From NCBI RefSeq assembly GCF_028689295.1, contig NZ_JAQTWL010000008.1, positions 1 through 64,000 on the forward strand: a DNA stretch of 64,000 nucleotides. The letters are read 5' to 3'. The stretch comes from Rhodoferax sp. Its GTDB lineage: Bacteria > Pseudomonadota > Gammaproteobacteria > Burkholderiales > Burkholderiaceae_C. A model generated the notes under the pieces. The model was given only the letters and a program-made list of their open reading frames with translations, was not told the origin of the DNA and did no database searches. Shown one piece after another: positions 61,015 to 64,000 of this stretch (position 1 is the first letter of the stretch; each line of letters opens with the position of its first letter). Both the position numbers and the translations under genes were made by a program.

Positions 61015-61377
61015 TCAGATTGTGGCTTTTGACTTGATGTGGTGGTGCGGGTGGTTGTGAGTTGGCTGCGTTGAGGAGTGCGGCGGTGCGCCATGAAACA
61101 CTTGCAACTCGTTGTCTTGGGCAAAACCCATCACAAAGTCCCAAGCCATGACATTGTGGGCACGCAAGTCTTCGTGCACCACAACACAACGCACATTGTT
61201 GACGCTGGTTGGCACACACCATGGCGAATATGCCAAATGGCGTCCTACTGGCGCGCCTCCCGGGCGAAATTGACTCATCACGCCTGCCAGACGTTCAGCC
61301 CAGTCACTGGGACGAAAAGCCCGTCCGTTTTGTGTGAGGCCTAAGATATAAGTTTTTTTTGAAGTGTGTGAAACCAT
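61015..61377 (-). CDS. DUF3579 domain-containing protein
   Basis: A 120-residue protein of the betaproteobacterial DUF3579 family: SDWAERLAGVMSQFRPGG, LAYSPWCVPTSVNNVRCVVV and MAWDFVMGFAQDNELQV are typical. The C-terminal tail is His-rich (THNHPHHH) and could bind metal. The function is unknown; members usually lie near rpsT and arginine genes. A 10-bp motif (CTTATATCTT) occurs inverted near its 5' end and upstream (see findings). Confidence 0.88.
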   Translation of the reverse strand: MVSHTSKKTYILGLTQNGRAFRPSDWAERLAGVMSQFRPGGAPVGRHLAYSPWCVPTSVNNVRCVVVHEDLRAHNVMAWDFVMGFAQDNELQVFHGAPPHSSTQPTHNHPHHHIKSKATI

Positions 61378-61640
61378 CGGGTAGAGGTTGTTTTTAAGTT
61401 TGCGTGCAGGATATTGCGTTGCAGCATCATTCTAGCTTAATCTTATATCTTATACAAGACTTGGCCTTGTCCATGAGGTATGAGCCTGAGCCAGCGAACT
61501 TGCGGTCCCGTAACATGCTATGGGACTAGGAGCTTACCCAACGATGGCAGTAACCACTGTGAGCTCACACCATTGCTGCGTCGGCCATGTCGGCACCGCC
61601 ATTCGCCGTTTCAGCGCAAATTTGCGCAGCTTCGCATGCG
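61378..61640. other. Region between the DUF3579 and symporter genes
   Basis: No gene is supported. It holds TCTTATATCTTATA (61441-61454), a tandem 7-bp repeat that leads into TCTTATACAAGA (61448-61459), a palindrome-like site that could be a GntR-type operator. Confidence 0.5.
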
Positions 61641-63983
61641 CTACGCGTGCGGGGTTGGGATGCGATGGAGTACGTTATTCGCGGGCAAGATCAAACCTCG
61701 CGTCATCCAGCTGACGATCACGGTCACGACAAGGCCCGATCCAACGCCAAAAACACCAGCCGAGACAGGCTCAATGTCAAACCAGAGGCCGGATCCATCC
61801 AATGACAGCAGCGTCCTGATTGCGGGAATATTGATCACCATGTAATAGAGCGTTAAGAACAGCCCGGTCAACATGCCCGCAACCGCTGCAATACGCGTCA
61901 CGCCCTTCCAGAAAATGCCCAGGATCATGACCGGCACAAAAGCTGAACCCGCCAGGGAAAACGAGGCAGAAACCAGGAACAAAATATCGGCAGGCCGCTG
62001 TGCCGCCACATAGGCAGCGATCAAAGCCACCACGAGCAGCGCAAACTTCGACAGCATCACGCGCCGCACCGACCCCGCGCGGTCTGCGTTCTTCCAGTAA
62101 AACAAATCATGCGCCAAGGCGTTGCCAATGGTGAGCAACAGGCCATCAGCCGTTGACAAGGCTGCCGCCAAACCGCCCGCTGCGACCAAACCAGACACAA
62201 CATAAGGCAGGCCGCCCAATTCCGGTGTGGCCAGCATCACGATATCAGGGCCGAGCTGAAGCTCGGCAAACTGCAGGATATGGTCGCCATTGATATCGCT
62301 CACTGAAACAAGGGCCGGGTCGAGTTTGGCCCATTGGGCAATCCAGACTGGCAGATCGTCAAAGGGCAAGCCCACCAATTGGCTCATGACCTCGTACTTC
62401 ACCAAAACCGCCAGTGCGGGCGCAGAGAGGTACAAAAGAGCAATAAAAAACAGCGACCAGGTGACCGAGTTCCTTGCCTCGGCCACGGTTCGCGTGGTGT
62501 AAAAACGCGTCAACAAATGGGGCAAGCCTGCCGTGCCGATCATCAGGCAAAACATCAAGGCCAAAAAATTGCGCCTCGACACATCGAACAGGTTTTGCTC
62601 TTGGGCCGTTCCCTGCGGATTGCCGGCAAAAGGCTGGGTGTGCAGCGGCATGCCCGCAAGAGGTTGGGCGCGTGCCAGATTTTCCTGCATGGCCTGAGTC
62701 CAGCGCTCGCGGGCAGACGCAGCGTCACGTGGCAATGCAGCCAACTGACGCCGCGCCATCACAATGACCGACTCGTCTGAATGCGCGGCCATCAAGCGTT
62801 GAATGAGCTCTTTTTGCTCCTTCTTTTCCTGCTCAAGCGAGGCCGGCAAGTGCTGAAGTTTGCGCTCATAGTCTTTGGCGCGGCGTTGGTATTCCAGGAT
62901 CACCTGCTGTTCATCCGGCGCCTTGACCAAACGCAATTCAAGTTCTGAAATTTTGGGAAGTTGCTGACCATAAACTACGGCGGCCATTGGATTTCCCAAC
63001 TGTTTGTAAGCCAGCCAGGAAACGGGAATCAAAAAGGCAAGAATGACCACCACATACTGTGTGACTTGGGTCCAGGTTACAGCGCGCATGCCGCCTAAAA
63101 AAGAACACACCAACACGCCGCCCAAACCCAGCAAGATGCCAATTTCAAACTGAACGCCAGTCAATCGGGAGGTAATCAGTCCCACGCCATAGATTTGCGC
63201 CACCACATAAATGAACGAACACAATACCGCCGACCAGGCGGCAATGATGCGGGGCCAGCGTCCGCCAAAACGCAGGCCAAAATAATCCGGCAGGGTGAAA
63301 AGATTCAACTGCCGCAAGTAAGGCGCCACAAAGAGCGCCACCAGACAGAAGCCGCCGGTCCAGCCCAAAACATAAACCAAACCTCCCGGATGCGCGCCTG
63401 AACCAGAAAACCCCTGCAAATAGAGCCCGCCCGCCATGCTGATGAAGGAGGCGGCACTCATCCAGTCGGCAGCCACTGCCATGCCGTTGTACATGGCAGG
63501 AATGCGCCTACCGGCCACGTAATATTCTGACGCGTTGGAAGTGCGCCCGTAAATACCAATCAACGCGTACAGAAAAACGGTGGTAAAGAGAAAGATGGCA
63601 CCCACCCAGATTTTCCGCAGCCCGGCCTGCTCTGCCCAGGCCAGCGCCAGGATAAACAGGATCAGCAAGACCACAAACGTGGCAAACCGGCGATGGATGC
63701 GCCGGTTATAGATGCTGACAGCCTTGGAGACAGCGCGAACCTGCCCTTCCCTCCGATTGGCAACCCAGGCAAAGACCGCCACGATGCCTATGAAGATGAT
63801 GACACTGCCCTGCGCAGCAAACCAGTAGGAAACAGGCCACCCAACCACGACTTGCTGCAAGTCGTGGGCGAAGAAAACGAGCCCAAAAGAAGCCGCAAAC
63901 CAAACCAGCAACAGCCAGCCGTGCCAGCCCATCAGGCTGGCATCAGGCGGGCTGCTGTCGGAGGGCACTGCTGTGTCAAACAT
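61641..63983 (-). CDS. Sodium/solute symporter with an N-terminal DUF4212-like segment (VC_2705 family)
   Basis: A 780-residue inner-membrane protein of the sodium:solute symporter superfamily, related to ActP. Residues about 18-85 resemble the small DUF4212 partner protein (FAAQGSVIIFIGIVAVFAW), which is often a separate gene upstream, so this looks like a fusion. The symporter core follows, with SNASEYYVAGRRIPAMYNGM and GLVAAGGLAAALSTADGLLL. Between spans there is a polar insert of about 130 residues (starting YGQQLPKISELELR), rich in Glu/Lys/Gln and likely a coiled coil. The substrate is unknown, probably a small organic acid. Confidence 0.88.
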   Translation of the reverse strand: MFDTAVPSDSSPPDASLMGWHGWLLLVWFAASFGLVFFAHDLQQVVVGWPVSYWFAAQGSVIIFIGIVAVFAWVANRREGQVRAVSKAVSIYNRRIHRRFATFVVLLILFILALAWAEQAGLRKIWVGAIFLFTTVFLYALIGIYGRTSNASEYYVAGRRIPAMYNGMAVAADWMSAASFISMAGGLYLQGFSGSGAHPGGLVYVLGWTGGFCLVALFVAPYLRQLNLFTLPDYFGLRFGGRWPRIIAAWSAVLCSFIYVVAQIYGVGLITSRLTGVQFEIGILLGLGGVLVCSFLGGMRAVTWTQVTQYVVVILAFLIPVSWLAYKQLGNPMAAVVYGQQLPKISELELRLVKAPDEQQVILEYQRRAKDYERKLQHLPASLEQEKKEQKELIQRLMAAHSDESVIVMARRQLAALPRDAASARERWTQAMQENLARAQPLAGMPLHTQPFAGNPQGTAQEQNLFDVSRRNFLALMFCLMIGTAGLPHLLTRFYTTRTVAEARNSVTWSLFFIALLYLSAPALAVLVKYEVMSQLVGLPFDDLPVWIAQWAKLDPALVSVSDINGDHILQFAELQLGPDIVMLATPELGGLPYVVSGLVAAGGLAAALSTADGLLLTIGNALAHDLFYWKNADRAGSVRRVMLSKFALLVVALIAAYVAAQRPADILFLVSASFSLAGSAFVPVMILGIFWKGVTRIAAVAGMLTGLFLTLYYMVINIPAIRTLLSLDGSGLWFDIEPVSAGVFGVGSGLVVTVIVSWMTRGLILPANNVLHRIPTPHA

Positions 63984-64000
63984 CAGCTGATGTTGGCATC

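Noticed and set aside
61480..61845. A 121-codon plus-strand frame running into the symporter gene
   Set aside because: Translation lacks protein-like character and overlaps the 3' end of the symporter, a strong coding region.

Overview
The window is a dense stretch of bacterial chromosome, GC-rich in coding regions, with about 60 protein genes, two tRNAs and no rRNA, prophage, IS element or CRISPR array. Gene content points to a betaproteobacterium of the Burkholderiales, most like the Comamonadaceae (Rhodoferax or Polaromonas type). The signs are a PHB cluster phaC-phaA-phaB, an EarP plus Arg32-type EF-P pair, PriB inside the rpsF operon, a DUF3579 gene beside rpsT, an imuA-imuB-dnaE2 mutagenesis cassette, and lpxK-Trm112-kdsB. 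The genus is inference; no 16S is present.

Layout. 0.2-8 kb: an FAD oxidoreductase, tRNA/rRNA modification genes (gluQ, trmB, an RluA-type synthase), then exbB-exbD-lpxK-Trm112-kdsB-adk, linking energy transduction and Kdo/lipid A synthesis. 8-15 kb: an asparaginase divergent from lexA, with two SOS boxes between them, a D-2-hydroxyacid dehydrogenase, a Crp/Fnr regulator, and a phosphotransferase plus acyl-CoA dehydrogenase pair that resembles a split ACAD11. 15-19 kb: PHB synthesis genes on the minus strand. 19-25 kb: pgeF, an E. coli-type ycaO, small catabolic enzymes and an exonuclease/GIY-YIG fusion. 25-30.5 kb: the SOS-controlled imuA-imuB-dnaE2 cassette. 30.5-38 kb, minus strand: tRNA-His, a PpiD-like chaperone, tRNA-Val, HU, tartrate/malate dehydrogenase, EamA transporter, pgsA, uvrC. 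37.8-44.5 kb: earP, efp, then an AMP-phosphorylase-like gene fused by stop/start overlap to a PRPP-synthetase homologue, next to an adenylate-forming ligase and a LOG-family phosphoribohydrolase. 44.5-53 kb: MFS, rmuC, hydroxyacid dehydrogenase, nhaD, a small lipoprotein, roxA, an SlyD-like FKBP, dut and coaBC. 53-64 kb: pyrG-kdsA-eno-ftsB, a TauE exporter, the rpsF-priB-rpsR-rplI operon, rpsT, DUF3579, and a sodium/solute symporter with an N-terminal DUF4212-like segment fused on.

Three themes stand out. First, DNA damage: lexA, imuABC, uvrC, rmuC and an Exo/GIY-YIG protein, with good SOS boxes before lexA and imuA. Second, dispersed palindromic repeats of the REP/BIME type (unit GAGGGCG-NNN-CTCC) and two other hairpin elements lie at gene edges, and in three places appear to supply a start codon or a C-terminal tail. 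Third, the thymidine/AMP phosphorylase, PRPP synthetase-like, ligase and LOG genes form a possible nucleotide ribose-phosphate module whose biochemistry cannot be settled from sequence. Most of the window is otherwise ordinary housekeeping DNA.
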